DNA of 64,000 bases from CAWBJO01 sp963789175 (GTDB lineage Bacteria; Pseudomonadota; Alphaproteobacteria; Rhizobiales; Aestuariivirgaceae): NCBI GenBank assembly GCA_963789175.1, contig CAWBJO010000009.1:186001-250000 (forward strand), written 5' to 3'. This document shows, in pieces, positions 9,387-17,640 of the stretch (position 1 is the stretch's first letter; every line of letters starts with the position of its first letter). The notes under the pieces are model-generated. The model did no database searches, had not been told where the DNA came from, and saw only the letters and a program-made list of their open reading frames with translations. Made by a program: the position numbers and the translations under genes.

Positions 9387-10489
9387 GGTGTTACTCCTCC
9401 TCCCTGAGTTGCTCCGATCACATTTTTTCCCGCCGCGAACGCCTCGGCGGCGTTGGACAGGGCCGTCGCGGTCAGCACCGACGGATCGTGCAGATGGCAC
9501 GCGACGTGGCGGCCCCGCCCGATATCCAGATATTCGGGAACGATGGTGCGGCAGGGCGCAAAACGCTCCGTGCACGCATCGGCGTAGATGCATCCGTTGC
9601 GACCGGCGGCACCGACGGCCGGACTATCCGCCTCGACCTCGCCGCCCGCTCCTTCCGCGACGCGCCGCCAACGGTCGCTCACCTCGATCCGCAGGATCGC
9701 ATCCAGCAGGGCGTGGGTATAAGGATGCTTCGGCCGTTCGTAGATGTCGTCCGTCGCACCGGCTTCCATGATGCGACCGTGATAGAGGACGATGATGCGG
9801 TGAGCGAAATGGCGCACGATCTTGAGATCGTGGGTGACGAAGAGATAGGCGAGATTGAGCTTCTCGCGCAGGTCCATGAGCAGATTGAGTATCTGCGCCT
9901 GAACGGAAACGTCGAGCGCCGATACCGGCTCGTCGAGGAACAGGAACCGGGGATTGAGCGCCAGCGCACGGGCGATGCCGATGCGTTGACACTGGCCGCC
10001 GCTGAACTCATGCGGGTAGCGGTTGGCATGCGCCGGATTGAGGCCGACGAGCTCGAGCAGGTCGCGCACCCGGCTGGCTGTCGCGCTCGCTCCCATACCG
10101 AAGTTGACGAGAGGCAGCGCGACATTTTCCGCAATCGTGCGGCGCGGATTGAGGGCCTGCAGCGGATCCTGGAACACCATCTGCATGTCGCGGCGATGAG
10201 CATTCATCCTGGAAGGCGGCAGTCGATCGATGCGGACTCCGTCAAGCACCACCTCTCCGGCATCGGCCGGCACAAGGTTCAGGATGAGCCGTCCAAGAGT
10301 CGATTTCCCGGAACCCGTTTCGCCGACGCAGCCGACGACCTCGCCCGGAAAGATGTCGAGGCTCACATCGTCGACGGCGACGACCTCGCCCACCCTGCGA
10401 CGCCGGAACGTGCCCGAAAACACCGGGAACGTCTTACGAAGATTGCGCACCTGGATGAGAGGCGTGCCGGCGTCGCCGCGGTGCGTCAT
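9383..10489 (-). CDS. ABC transporter ATP-binding protein, dipeptide type (DppF-like)
   Basis: The 368-residue ATPase has Walker A GETGSGKST, signature FSGGQCQRIGIARA, Walker B FLFLDEPVSALD and the H-loop VTHDL. The C-terminal oligopeptide-transporter extension (HPYTHALL, then the CxxxCxxxxC-like cysteine region CIYADACTERFAPC) is present; this extension can bind an iron-sulfur cluster or act as a structural element in Dpp/Opp ATPases. Both ends overlap neighbours by 4 bp (ATGA). It forms the ATPase pair with the DppD-like protein. Confidence 0.88.
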   Translation of the reverse strand: MTHRGDAGTPLIQVRNLRKTFPVFSGTFRRRRVGEVVAVDDVSLDIFPGEVVGCVGETGSGKSTLGRLILNLVPADAGEVVLDGVRIDRLPPSRMNAHRRDMQMVFQDPLQALNPRRTIAENVALPLVNFGMGASATASRVRDLLELVGLNPAHANRYPHEFSGGQCQRIGIARALALNPRFLFLDEPVSALDVSVQAQILNLLMDLREKLNLAYLFVTHDLKIVRHFAHRIIVLYHGRIMEAGATDDIYERPKHPYTHALLDAILRIEVSDRWRRVAEGAGGEVEADSPAVGAAGRNGCIYADACTERFAPCRTIVPEYLDIGRGRHVACHLHDPSVLTATALSNAAEAFAAGKNVIGATQGGGVTP

Positions 10490-11523
10490 GCCGCACCCTC
10501 CGGCGAGGGGAACAGGTGGCAGCGGACGCGCGAGCCGCTGGGAGACGGTCGCATCTCCGGCTCGATGGAGTGGCAGACCGGCATGACGTGATCGCAGCGA
10601 TCCGCAAACTTGCAGCCGTGCGGCAGGTTGAGGAGGTCGGGCGGCTGACCGCGAATCTGCAGGAAGCGATCGGCCATTCGCTCCGGGTCCGGCACGGCGG
10701 CAACCAGCGCCCTGGTGTAAGGATGCTGGGGATCATCGACGATCTGGTGGACGTCGCCGATCTCCTGGATCTTGCCCGCGTACATCACGATGACCCGGTT
10801 CGCCAGGGCCCGCACGACACCGAAATCGTGGGTAATCAGCATGATCGGCAATTCGCGCTCGCTGTGGGCGCGCTGCAGCAGGTGAAGGATCCTGGCCTGG
10901 ACGACGACGTCGAGGGCGGTAGTCGGTTCGTCGGCGATGAGGACCTCGGGATGGCAGGCAAATGCGAGCGCGAGGCCGATACGCTGGCACATGCCGCCGC
11001 TCAGCTGATGCGGATAGCTCGCCCCTACCCTTTCGACGTCCGTGAAACCGACGTTGCGCAAGAGAGTGTTCATGTAGCGATCGGCTTCGGCACCGTTCAT
11101 GCCCGGATCGTGCCTGCGAATCGTCTCTATGATCTGCGTGCGGATCGTGAAGGAGGGGTTGAGCGAGGCGCGCGGATTCTGGAAGATCATGGCGAGCTTC
11201 GAGCCGCGCACCGCGGCAAGCTCGCGTGGCCCAAGCGCCATCAAGTCGATGCCGTCCATGACGGCGCTGCCGCTCTCGTAGCGGCCGGGCGGGCTAGACA
11301 CGAGCTTCATGATGGAAAGGGCGGTGACGCTCTTGCCGGAGCCGGACTCGCCGACGATGGCCAGGATGTCGGTCCGGCCGAGATCGAAACTCACCCCGTC
11401 CACGGCCTTCACCCGGCCGGCGGGAGTGTCGAAGTAGGTGCGCACGTCGCGAACCGCCAAGACGGGAAGATCGGGGTCCGTTGGAGTCTTCGGACGCGTG
11501 TCGATCGATGGCCCAGCCACCAT
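10486..11523 (-). CDS. ABC transporter ATP-binding protein, dipeptide type (DppD-like), first gene of operon
   Basis: This 345-residue ATPase has Walker A GESGSGKS (about residues 58-65), signature LSGGMCQRIGLALA and Walker B VLIADEPTTALD, and it ends in the CKFADRCDHVMPVC cysteine motif of the Opp/Dpp family. The start chosen is ATG at 11523, because a GGGAGG ribosome site stands 6-9 bp upstream; a longer frame reaching 11625 runs into the promoter region. It opens the ten-gene leftward operon and faces the DUF1989 gene across the regulatory interval 11524-11822. Confidence 0.88.
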   Translation of the reverse strand: MVAGPSIDTRPKTPTDPDLPVLAVRDVRTYFDTPAGRVKAVDGVSFDLGRTDILAIVGESGSGKSVTALSIMKLVSSPPGRYESGSAVMDGIDLMALGPRELAAVRGSKLAMIFQNPRASLNPSFTIRTQIIETIRRHDPGMNGAEADRYMNTLLRNVGFTDVERVGASYPHQLSGGMCQRIGLALAFACHPEVLIADEPTTALDVVVQARILHLLQRAHSERELPIMLITHDFGVVRALANRVIVMYAGKIQEIGDVHQIVDDPQHPYTRALVAAVPDPERMADRFLQIRGQPPDLLNLPHGCKFADRCDHVMPVCHSIEPEMRPSPSGSRVRCHLFPSPEGAA

Positions 11524-11585
11524 CAGCGTTCCTCCCACGGGCCGCCGAAGGAATACCTCGCGTGGTCCCTGCTTATCGTTCTTGC

Positions 11586-11735
11586 ATGCTGAAGTTGCAG
11601 CAGCGGCCCATTGTGGCCGATTCACGGAACGGCATGAAATTCCCGAAATTCAAATTCATCCATAGCGAAAATGAATGCAGGCCGGTCGCAGCCAACATAG
11701 ACAGGAGCTATGATCTTGATCGCAATTTGCGAACT
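11586..11735. promoter_or_regulatory. Divergent regulatory region with repeated block A
   Basis: The 299-bp gap between the DppD-like gene and the DUF1989 gene contains a block that recurs at 15990-16121. An identical 24-bp core lies at 11643-11666 (beginning CCGAAATTCAAATTC). An upstream element CTG(A/C)AGTTGCAG is at 11589-11600 and GATCGCAATTTGC is at 11718-11730. Inside the core is a direct repeat AAATTC-AAATTC and an imperfect dyad GAAATTCAAATTC. A TATGAT at 11709-11714 could be a rightward -10 box. The core is a candidate operator for the LysR-type protein encoded at 17637. Confidence 0.65.
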
Positions 11736-11822
11736 CAACCGGCGACGGCTTCGAACCTATGCTGCGAAGCGTAGTGACGAAGCCGCCGACGCGGCTCTTG
11801 GACGATTGAGGAGGATCAAGCG

Positions 11823-12443
11823 ATGGCGGGGAAGAAACGAGCGGGCACGTCGATGCTCGTGCCGGCCCGCACCGGCAAGGGTTTCGAAGTCAAGAAGGGC
11901 GACCTGATCCGCATCGTCGACGTCGAGGGGCAGCAGCCGGTCGATTTCTGGGCGTTCAACAAGAGCGACATCTCGGAATACCTGTCCTGCGAGCACACCA
12001 AGCCGTCGATCGAGAAGCTTTTCCCCCACAAGGGCGACGCCGCCTATACCACGCACCGCCGGCCGATCGTGACGCTCGTTCAGGACCGATCACCCGGGCA
12101 ACACGACATGCAGTACGCCGCCTGCGACAAGTGGCGCTACAAGGAGCTAGGCGCCAAGGGGCGTCATGCCAGCTGCGACGGCAACTTCCACAAGGCCCTC
12201 AAATCGCTCGGACTCTCGTTGCCGTTCACGCCGCAGCCGTGGAACCTGTTCACCAACTTCTTCATCAGGCCGGGCGGCACGTTCGAGGTTCGCGCGCCCG
12301 ATACCAAACCCGGCGACTACGTCGTCCTGCGAGCGGAAATGAATGCCTACATCATCGTCTCCGCCTGCCCGCAGGACATGAACGCGACCTGCGGCGGCAA
12401 GCCGACCGACATCCGGGTGGAAGTCGAACGGCCCGGACGCTAG
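11823..12443 (+). CDS. DUF1989 / urea carboxylase-associated family protein
   Basis: This 206-residue soluble protein matches the DUF1989 family in length and in its landmark stretches: GDLIRIVDVEGQQPVDFWAF, the central HDMQYAACD, HASCDGN and PWNLFTNFF (about 139-147). Family members accompany urea or guanidine carboxylase as two-subunit carboxyguanidine deiminases, while single-copy relatives such as this one are not well understood. No carboxylase gene lies nearby. It is transcribed away from the Dpp-like operon from a shared promoter region and converges with the first amidohydrolase 10 bp downstream, so it probably serves the same pathway. Confidence 0.83.
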   Translation: MAGKKRAGTSMLVPARTGKGFEVKKGDLIRIVDVEGQQPVDFWAFNKSDISEYLSCEHTKPSIEKLFPHKGDAAYTTHRRPIVTLVQDRSPGQHDMQYAACDKWRYKELGAKGRHASCDGNFHKALKSLGLSLPFTPQPWNLFTNFFIRPGGTFEVRAPDTKPGDYVVLRAEMNAYIIVSACPQDMNATCGGKPTDIRVEVERPGR

Positions 12444-12453
12444 GGCACCCCCG

Positions 12454-13902
12454 TCATTCCACGTGCAGGCTCAGGGGCGAGATTTCGTCCGCCGTCCGCT
12501 TGGCCCAGTCGAGCTCGGGAACCCGCTTCAAGGCGCGGGACTGTCCGGCCTGCAGCCGGTCGTGGACCTCGTTCTGGTCCATGGTCAGCACGCGCCTGTC
12601 CTTCACGACCATCTCGCCGTTCACGTACACGTCGCGCACGGCCTGAGAAACCCCCGAATAGACCAGGGACCGTATCGGGTCGCGGACCGGGCGCATCGAC
12701 GGATGCTTCAGGTCGACCAGGACGATGTCCGCCGCCGCGCCGACCGCCAGTCGACCGAGGTCTTTGCGGCCCACCGCCCTGGCGGCGGATAGAGTGGCCG
12801 TCTCGAAAACGTCCTCGGTCCGCAACAGGTCGACGTGCTCGCTCGCGACCTTGGATATCAGCCCGGCAATGCGCATCTCCTCGATCATGTCGTGGGGATA
12901 GCAATCGGTGCCGAGCGCCATGTTGACGCCGGCGGCCCGGTAGCCGCCCAGGCTTCGCATCATGTCTCCCCACTGCGCAAAGGCGCGCGCGCAATGGACG
13001 ACGCTGGTTCCGGTCTCGGCGAGGCGCTCGAGGTCCTTGTGCTCGTGGTGGCGGATCCACGGATGCTGGTCGATGTTGATGGCATGGCCGAGCAGCGTCG
13101 TGGGGCTGAGGATGCCGATGTCATGGAGCCATTCGATCGACGTCTTGCGGTGGCGCCTGATCATTTCACGGTATTCCATCAGCGACTGGGCGGCGTGCGT
13201 CTGGAGGGTGATGCCGCGGGCATCCGCCGCTTCCTTGCACTTCACGAACAGCGCTTCGGTGCAGGTATCCGCCTGGGCAGCACCCACCATCCCGTGCAGG
13301 CGCCCGGAACGATGCTCCATCGCCTCGTCGATCAGGTCGAGGGCCTTGTCCAGGTTCGAGAGGCCCTTCTCCTCATACCATTCGTATACGTGATTGCGGC
13401 CGTCCGGCGTGTACCAGTGGCCGGACTGGATCATGGGGCAAACGAAGGTCCTGATCCCGGTCGAGGCCAGGAAATCGACCCAGCCGTCGAACGGGAGCCC
13501 CGAACAATAGAGCTCCGCCATCGTCGTGCATCCGCTGCGCAGCAGATCGCAGACCGATGCCTGGGTGGCGGCGATCGTCGATTCCTTGTCCTCCTGCAGC
13601 AGCCAGGTGTACTCGAACAGCTGAGTCATCCCCATGTGCTTGCTGGCGAGGTCCTCGAAGAAACCCTTGCCGTGCATTTCCATGTAGGCGTGCAGATGCA
13701 GATCGAGCAGACCGGGCATGACCATCAGGTCAGTGCCGTCCACCGTCTCGGACGGCCGGTCGGAAAATCCCTTGCCGACGAAAGTCACCTTGCTGTCGGC
13801 GAACGCGACGTCGGCATCGCGCAAATATTTGTGCTTGCCGGTGGCGGAGTCGAACGCCACCACCCAGGATGCATTCTTGATCAAGGTCGTTGATTTCGCC
13901 AC
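12454..13902 (-). CDS. TRZ/ATZ-type amidohydrolase, copy 1
   Basis: This 482-residue metal-dependent hydrolase of the amidohydrolase superfamily resembles cytosine deaminase, guanine deaminase and atrazine chlorohydrolase relatives. Metal-site landmarks are HLH near the barrel start, QTHAAQS, GHAINID and LGTDCYPHD. The GTG at 13902 aligns exactly with the start of the paralogue at 16189 and has a GAGGAG ribosome site. Where many deaminases have HxxE after strand 5, this protein has HAAQ. It closes the operon epimerase, PotA-like ATPase, amidohydrolase. Deamination or dechlorination-like removal of an amino group from a nitrogen heterocycle is the likely reaction. Confidence 0.83.
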   Translation of the reverse strand: MAKSTTLIKNASWVVAFDSATGKHKYLRDADVAFADSKVTFVGKGFSDRPSETVDGTDLMVMPGLLDLHLHAYMEMHGKGFFEDLASKHMGMTQLFEYTWLLQEDKESTIAATQASVCDLLRSGCTTMAELYCSGLPFDGWVDFLASTGIRTFVCPMIQSGHWYTPDGRNHVYEWYEEKGLSNLDKALDLIDEAMEHRSGRLHGMVGAAQADTCTEALFVKCKEAADARGITLQTHAAQSLMEYREMIRRHRKTSIEWLHDIGILSPTTLLGHAINIDQHPWIRHHEHKDLERLAETGTSVVHCARAFAQWGDMMRSLGGYRAAGVNMALGTDCYPHDMIEEMRIAGLISKVASEHVDLLRTEDVFETATLSAARAVGRKDLGRLAVGAAADIVLVDLKHPSMRPVRDPIRSLVYSGVSQAVRDVYVNGEMVVKDRRVLTMDQNEVHDRLQAGQSRALKRVPELDWAKRTADEISPLSLHVE

Positions 13903-13925
13903 GACGTTCTCCTCTTCCGCGACCT

Positions 13926-15047
13926 TCACTTGTCGGCTATCACCTGCTGGTCCCCCGAGTGCCATCCGATCAGGACCTCGCTTCCGGGCGCCAGTCCGCG
14001 GCGTAGCTCGCGTTGGGCGCTGTGGACGTTGATAGTGACGCCGTCCTCGAGGAGGACCTTGAACTTGACATACGGACCGATGAAGACCGCGTCGGCGAGG
14101 CGGCCCGCCACGACGAATTCACAGCCGGCAAGCGATGCGCCCTCGGTTTTCGGCGCGATGACCATCTTCTCCGGACGGACGACCGACAGGATGGGGCCCG
14201 GAGCGCCTTCCGAATGAAACTCGCTTCCGGCATCCAACCGGACCGTCGATTCCCGCCGCGTACCCGGTAGCGTATTGGCGTCTCCGATGAAGGTAGAGAC
14301 GAAGGACGTCGCCGGGGAATTGTAGATGGCCTCCGGGGCGTCATCCTGGATGATGCGACCTTCATTCATGACGCAGATCCGCGTCGCCAGGCTCATCGCC
14401 TCCTCCTGGTCGTGAGTCACGAACACGAAGGTCCCCTCGGTCGCGGCGTGAATGCGACGCAGCTCCTCCTGCATCGCCTTTCTGAGCTGCAGGTCCAAGG
14501 CGCCGAGCGGCTCGTCCAGGAGCAGGACCTGGGGCTTCATGATGAGCGCACGCGCCAGCGCCACCCGCTGCTGCTGGCCGCCGGAAAGCTCGGTCACCGC
14601 GCGGTCGCCGTACTGCTGGAGCTGGACGAGCTCCATCGCCTCGCGGACCCGGACCGCCAGTTCACCCGGATCGACCCGCGCGATGCGCAGCCCGTATCCG
14701 ATATTCTGGGCGACCGTCATGTGAGGGAAGAGCCCGTAGCCCTGAAACACCATGTTCGTCGGCCGGCGCTCGGGCGGAAGCCGCGTGACATCCACGCCGC
14801 CGATCATGATCCGTCCGGACGACGGCGCCATGAAGCCGCCGATGATGCGGAGCAATGTCGTCTTGCCGCAGCCGGACGGGCCGAGGATGGCGAGGAACTC
14901 ACCGCGGCGGATCTCGAGGTCGAGGGGGTGGACGGCGAACACCGGCCCGAACCTCTTCGCGACGCCGGCGATCTCGACGAGCCTGTCGGACGACGCGCCG
15001 TTCTGGCCGGCGGGTCTTTCGATCATCCTGTGGGAGGCCGAGATCAT
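13926..15047 (-). CDS. ABC transporter ATP-binding protein, polyamine type (PotA-like)
   Basis: The 373-residue ATPase carries Walker A GPSGCGKTT, Q-loop FQGYGLFPH, signature LSGGQQQRVALARA and Walker B VLLLDEPLGALD, followed by a C-terminal TOBE regulatory domain. It is not adjacent to its own permeases. The orphan PotD/PotB/PotC-like genes at 898-3796 need an ATPase, and this is the nearest candidate. The gene begins 5 bp after the epimerase stop. ATG at 15047 is used; an internal ATG eight codons later is equally possible, as neither has a clear ribosome site. Confidence 0.87.
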   Translation of the reverse strand: MISASHRMIERPAGQNGASSDRLVEIAGVAKRFGPVFAVHPLDLEIRRGEFLAILGPSGCGKTTLLRIIGGFMAPSSGRIMIGGVDVTRLPPERRPTNMVFQGYGLFPHMTVAQNIGYGLRIARVDPGELAVRVREAMELVQLQQYGDRAVTELSGGQQQRVALARALIMKPQVLLLDEPLGALDLQLRKAMQEELRRIHAATEGTFVFVTHDQEEAMSLATRICVMNEGRIIQDDAPEAIYNSPATSFVSTFIGDANTLPGTRRESTVRLDAGSEFHSEGAPGPILSVVRPEKMVIAPKTEGASLAGCEFVVAGRLADAVFIGPYVKFKVLLEDGVTINVHSAQRELRRGLAPGSEVLIGWHSGDQQVIADK

Positions 15048-15052
15048 GGCGG

Positions 15053-15943
15053 TCAGCCCCGGCCGAACGCCAGCGACGAGGCCATCGTCAAACTCTCGCG
15101 ATCGAGAAAGATGCGCCAGTTGCTCTCGGGCTCGAAGCCGAGCAAAGACCGGGCCCGGGAGATGTCGTAGATCGTCGCATGCGGGTTCCGCGAATAGACA
15201 TCCGGGCGGCGTATCTCCGGGAGCTTGCCGTAGCGGCGGCGGACCAAATCAATGGTTTCCTCCTCCGAGAACGTGTCGGGTGCGCTTATGAAGAAGCTGT
15301 CGTACTTCGGCCCCTCATATTCGAGCGCCAGGCGCACCGCCCGCGCCACGTCCCTTCCCTCGACATAGTGCCACATGTACGGGTCGTCGTCGCGCTGGGC
15401 CTGGCGCAGCATCGGCTCCATACCGGCCACGTAGATGGACACCGGCCTCAGCGTCACCACCTGCATGCCACGGCTGGCGAACGCCCGCGCGATGGCCTCT
15501 GAAGTTTGCTTGCTCACGCCGTAGGCGTCGGAAGGCAGCAGCGGATGATCGTCGTCGATCGGCAGATAGCACGGCGCGCTGGGACGGAGATTGGCGAGAT
15601 TCACGGCGCCCACCGCGCATTCGCTGGAAACCAGGACGAGCCGCCGGATCCCCGTCTCGAAGGCCGCCTGCATGACGTTCCAGGTTCCCACCGAATTGGT
15701 CGCGAAAATCCTGTCCTGCGCCTGTCCCGTCTGCAGTGCGGCACCATGAACCACTGCCGCACAGCCCTCGAAGGCGGAGCGAAGCGCATCGAGATTGAGG
15801 ATGTCGGCGTAGCGGATCGACTGATTGGATCTTCCAACGGCGATGTCGAGGCCGCGCAGGTGATAGCGGCTTGCGAGCTCACCGACGATCTCGCGCCCCA
15901 AGAGACCGCTCGCTCCGGTTATCGCGACGCACTCAGAAGCCAT
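15053..15943 (-). CDS. NAD-dependent epimerase/dehydratase family protein, copy 2
   Basis: The 296-residue extended SDR has TGASGLLG (residues 9-16), the SSEC segment and catalytic YGVSK (Y141, K145). It is a paralogue of the protein at 3823-4701 and similar along its full length, so this module is duplicated within the locus. The ATG at 15943 has a GGAG 8 bp upstream; a longer frame reaching 16084 would translate the repeated regulatory block and is rejected. It is the first gene of the three-gene leftward operon and presumably acts on a sugar-like or alcohol intermediate. Confidence 0.82.
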   Translation of the reverse strand: MASECVAITGASGLLGREIVGELASRYHLRGLDIAVGRSNQSIRYADILNLDALRSAFEGCAAVVHGAALQTGQAQDRIFATNSVGTWNVMQAAFETGIRRLVLVSSECAVGAVNLANLRPSAPCYLPIDDDHPLLPSDAYGVSKQTSEAIARAFASRGMQVVTLRPVSIYVAGMEPMLRQAQRDDDPYMWHYVEGRDVARAVRLALEYEGPKYDSFFISAPDTFSEEETIDLVRRRYGKLPEIRRPDVYSRNPHATIYDISRARSLLGFEPESNWRIFLDRESLTMASSLAFGRG

Positions 15944-15989
15944 CACCCGCTCCAAGGCATTGTCTCGGTCCGCCGACGCCCATGGCTCT

Positions 15990-16121
15990 CGTGCTGCAGT
16001 TGCAGACCCGCAGAATTGTTGCGCTTCGGGAGCGAAAGTGAAATCTCCGAAATTCAAATTCATCCATAGCCGCGGTGAATGCATAGAGGTGGCCTATGGG
16101 CCCGATCGCAATTTGCCGCCT
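15990..16121. promoter_or_regulatory. Divergent regulatory region with repeated block B
   Basis: The 245-bp gap between the second epimerase and the second amidohydrolase carries the same elements as block A in the same order: CTGCAGTTGCAG at 15994-16005, the identical 24-bp core at 16047-16070, TGAATGCA, and GATCGCAATTTGC at 16104-16116. Spacing matches block A except that A has about 18 extra bases between the last two elements. Both blocks separate a leftward operon from a rightward catabolic gene, which supports control by a common regulator. Confidence 0.65.
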
Positions 16122-16188
16122 CAACAGCGTGCAGCGGCCGCTCTATTCATGACCGACTGCGCGGCCGTGCCGGCGTCGAGGAGATATC

Positions 16189-17640
16189 GTGCAATCGACA
16201 ACCGTCATCAGGAACGCCGACTGGATCATCGCATACGACCAGGCGAACGACCGTCACATGTATCTCCGCAACGGTGACGTCGCGTTCAGCGGCGATCGAC
16301 TCGTGCATGTGGGAAAGAGCTTTCCGGGACAGGCCGACCGGGAGATCGACGGCTCCAAGTGCCTGGTGATGCCGGGGCTTCTCGACGTGCACCTGCACGC
16401 CTACCAGGAGATCCACGGGAAGGGCTTCTTCGAGGACCTCGCCAGCAAGCACATGGGCATGACGCAGCTCTTCGAGTTCACCTGGCTCATCCAGGAGGAC
16501 GAAGAGTCGCTCGTTGCCGCGACGCAGGCGGCCGCGGCAGAACTTCTGCGCAGCGGCTGCACGACCATGGCGGAGCTCTACTGTTCCCATAAGCTGCCGC
16601 CGGAGGACTGGATCGACACGCTGGCCGGCACGGGCATCCGCACCTTCGCGTGCCCGATGGTGAGCTCGGGACGCTGGCATACGCCGAACGGGCGCGATCA
16701 CCTGTACGAGTGGCACGAACGAAAGGGCCTCGAGGACCTGGCGGGCGCCCTCGAGATCATCGATGCCGCCGAAGCGCATTCGTCCGGCCGGCTACACGGA
16801 ATGGTCGGCGCGGCGCAGGTCGACACCTGCACCGAGGAACTTTTCCTCAAATGCAAGCAGGCCGCCGTGGATCGCGGCGTGCCGCTGCAGACCCATGCCG
16901 CGCAGTCGCTGATGGAATACCGCGAGATGATGCGCCGGCACCGAAAGACGCCGCTCGAATGGCTGGACGACATCGGGGTGCTCGGGCCGCAGACGATCAT
17001 CGGCCACGCCATCAACATCGACAGCCACCCGTGGATCCGGCATTTCGAGCACAAGGATCTCGATCGGCTGGCGAGATCGGGAAGCACTGTGGCCCATTGC
17101 GCCCGCGCCTTCGCGCAGTGGGGCGACATGATGCGCAGTCTCGGCAGGTATCGGGAAGCCGGCGTGAACATGGCGCTCGGCACCGACTGCTACCCGCACG
17201 ACATGATCGAGGAGATGCGCATCGCCGGTCTCCTGTCCAAGGTTGCGAGCGAGAACGTCGACCTGTTGCGGACCGAGCACATCTTCGAGATCGCCACGCT
17301 CGGCGCGGCCCGGGGCCTTGGCCGCGACGATCTCGGCCGGCTGGCCACGGGAGCGAAGGCCGATGTCGTGGTGGTCGACCTCACGCATCCTTGCATGCGT
17401 CCCGTCCGCGATCCGCTGCGTTCGCTGGTCTATTCCGGCGTTTCGGCGGCAGTGCGCGACGTCTTCGTCAACGGCGAACAGGCGGTGCGGGCCGGCAAGG
17501 TGCTGACGATGGACGAAGACGAGGTTCACGCCCGCCTGCAAGCAGGCCAGGAACGGTCGCTCAAGCGGGTCGCGTCATTCGACTGGGCCGGCCGCACGGC
17601 CGATCAGATCTCGCCCATCTGCCTGCCCGTCGAGACCTAA
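16189..17640 (+). CDS. TRZ/ATZ-type amidohydrolase, copy 2
   Basis: This 483-residue paralogue of the protein at 12454-13902 has the same length, start and landmarks: H68-x-H70 after the first strand, H236 in QTHAAQS, H273 in GHAINID and D333 in LGTDCYPHD. Residue 239 is Gln where many mononuclear deaminases of this family have Glu. The GTG start at 16189 has a GAGGAG-like site just upstream. It is transcribed alone from the repeated divergent promoter, and its stop codon overlaps the LysR gene end. Two diverged copies suggest two substrates or two successive deaminations. Confidence 0.85.
   Translation: MQSTTVIRNADWIIAYDQANDRHMYLRNGDVAFSGDRLVHVGKSFPGQADREIDGSKCLVMPGLLDVHLHAYQEIHGKGFFEDLASKHMGMTQLFEFTWLIQEDEESLVAATQAAAAELLRSGCTTMAELYCSHKLPPEDWIDTLAGTGIRTFACPMVSSGRWHTPNGRDHLYEWHERKGLEDLAGALEIIDAAEAHSSGRLHGMVGAAQVDTCTEELFLKCKQAAVDRGVPLQTHAAQSLMEYREMMRRHRKTPLEWLDDIGVLGPQTIIGHAINIDSHPWIRHFEHKDLDRLARSGSTVAHCARAFAQWGDMMRSLGRYREAGVNMALGTDCYPHDMIEEMRIAGLLSKVASENVDLLRTEHIFEIATLGAARGLGRDDLGRLATGAKADVVVVDLTHPCMRPVRDPLRSLVYSGVSAAVRDVFVNGEQAVRAGKVLTMDEDEVHARLQAGQERSLKRVASFDWAGRTADQISPICLPVET

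Noticed and set aside
13903..13965. Longer N-terminus for amidohydrolase copy 1
   Set aside because: The extra 21 codons overlap the end of the PotA-like gene and have no counterpart in the paralogue, while GTG 13902 has a good ribosome site and aligns with the copy at 16189.
15944..16084. Longer N-terminus for epimerase copy 2
   Set aside because: It would translate the repeated regulatory block; ATG 15943 gives the normal Rossmann start and has a GGAG site.
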